Assembly: GCF_964340395.1 (NCBI RefSeq)
Contig: NC_135560.1
Location: 15,417,598 to 15,481,597, forward strand
Length of the DNA: 64,000 nucleotides
Source: Glandiceps talaboti
Taxonomy: Eukaryota > Hemichordata > Enteropneusta > Spengelidae
Direction of reading: 5' to 3'
Shown here: positions 63,567-64,000 of the stretch, one piece after another
Position numbering within the stretch: position 1 is the stretch's first letter
Layout of the letters: each line of letters starts with the position of its first letter
Translations under genes and position numbers: made by a program
The notes under the pieces: model-generated
Seen by the model: the letters and a program-made list of their open reading frames with translations, nothing else
Database searches by the model: none
Told to the model about the DNA's origin: nothing

Positions 63567-64000
63567 TTTCCGCCATTCGCAGTCCGTTTTTACAAGTTAC
63601 AGAACTCCAATCACAGGTACAACCTCACCTGCACAAAACATGTTTTCAAGTTATTGCATGATTTCCAAACTACTAGATACGATAGAGCAAATAATTGTTG
63701 TGTTTAGCAAACCAAACACGTTTGAAGATTTATGACACTTGGTTTATATTTAGAAACATTAAGCCATAGGATAAAGATACGATACAAGCGATATTTTGTA
63801 TGCCAAACACGAGCCGATAACAACAACACATAAACGATATCAGGTATGTTCATATCTTTCAAAAAATATATATCTCTGATTATTCTGATTGCAATCGTGC
63901 ACAACGAATCATGTATGTCGCTGTATGTACATGTCATGTACATGATGTCCATTTCGGGAACTGTACCTTTATTTTACCTTGGTGTTAATTAAGATGAGAG
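63567..64000. other. 3' flank of the Largen/INSYN1-like gene
   Basis: Presumed 3' UTR and beyond. No canonical AATAAA was seen on + before the window ends. A palindrome TGTACATGTCATGTACATG lies near 63926. Confidence 0.4.

Overview
The window is AT-rich eukaryotic DNA. It has GT-AG introns, very many tetranucleotide microsatellites, remnants of non-LTR and Penelope-like retroelements, and only three confidently recognisable protein genes in 64 kb. The gene content (anionic Cys-loop receptor, intronless adenosine-receptor-like GPCR, Largen/INSYN1-like protein) and repeat style suggest a marine invertebrate. A non-vertebrate deuterostome such as a hemichordate is my best guess, but the phylum cannot be fixed from sequence reading alone.

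Layout. Positions 1-1982 are one complete and one truncated copy of a ~1,223-bp tandem unit. Each unit carries a 41-bp internal subrepeat built on ACATATTGGGTTA, plus an LTR-like order of signals: TATA box, AATAAA, then a tRNA-3'-end-complementary stretch. The array ends abruptly in a minus-strand Penelope-like fragment (1984-2466). From 8541 to 12122 (+) lie the last four exons of a GABA-A/glycine-type anion channel; its N-terminal exons were not found. From 12.2 to 31 kb the DNA is mostly non-coding: microsatellites, a LINE tail (13.7-14.1 kb), a 33-bp minisatellite (19.4 kb), a recent 528-bp tandem duplication (25.8-26.8 kb), a dispersed repeat (29.8 kb) and a foldback (30.6 kb). A single-exon rhodopsin-class GPCR occupies 31193-32464 (-). 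From 32.5 to 62 kb the DNA is again repeat-rich: a TIR-like element (36.4 kb), a 150-bp direct repeat (41.9/42.8 kb), a 37-bp minisatellite (44.1 kb), a LINE 3' end (50.5 kb), the inverted partner of the 29.8-kb repeat (56.7 kb) and a 42-bp minisatellite related to the 19.4-kb one (57.9 kb). The window closes with a single-exon gene at 62166-63566 (+) whose N-terminal coiled coil resembles Largen (PRR16) / INSYN1 and which ends in a long acidic tract.

The genes are independent eukaryotic transcription units, not an operon. The channel and the GPCR are both membrane signalling receptors. INSYN1 in vertebrates is an inhibitory-synapse scaffold protein, so a shared neuronal theme is possible, but that is inference. 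No CRISPR, rRNA or complete tRNA gene was seen. The most unusual structures are the LTR-like tandem satellite at the left edge and the dispersed minisatellite family at 19.4, 22.4 and 57.9 kb.
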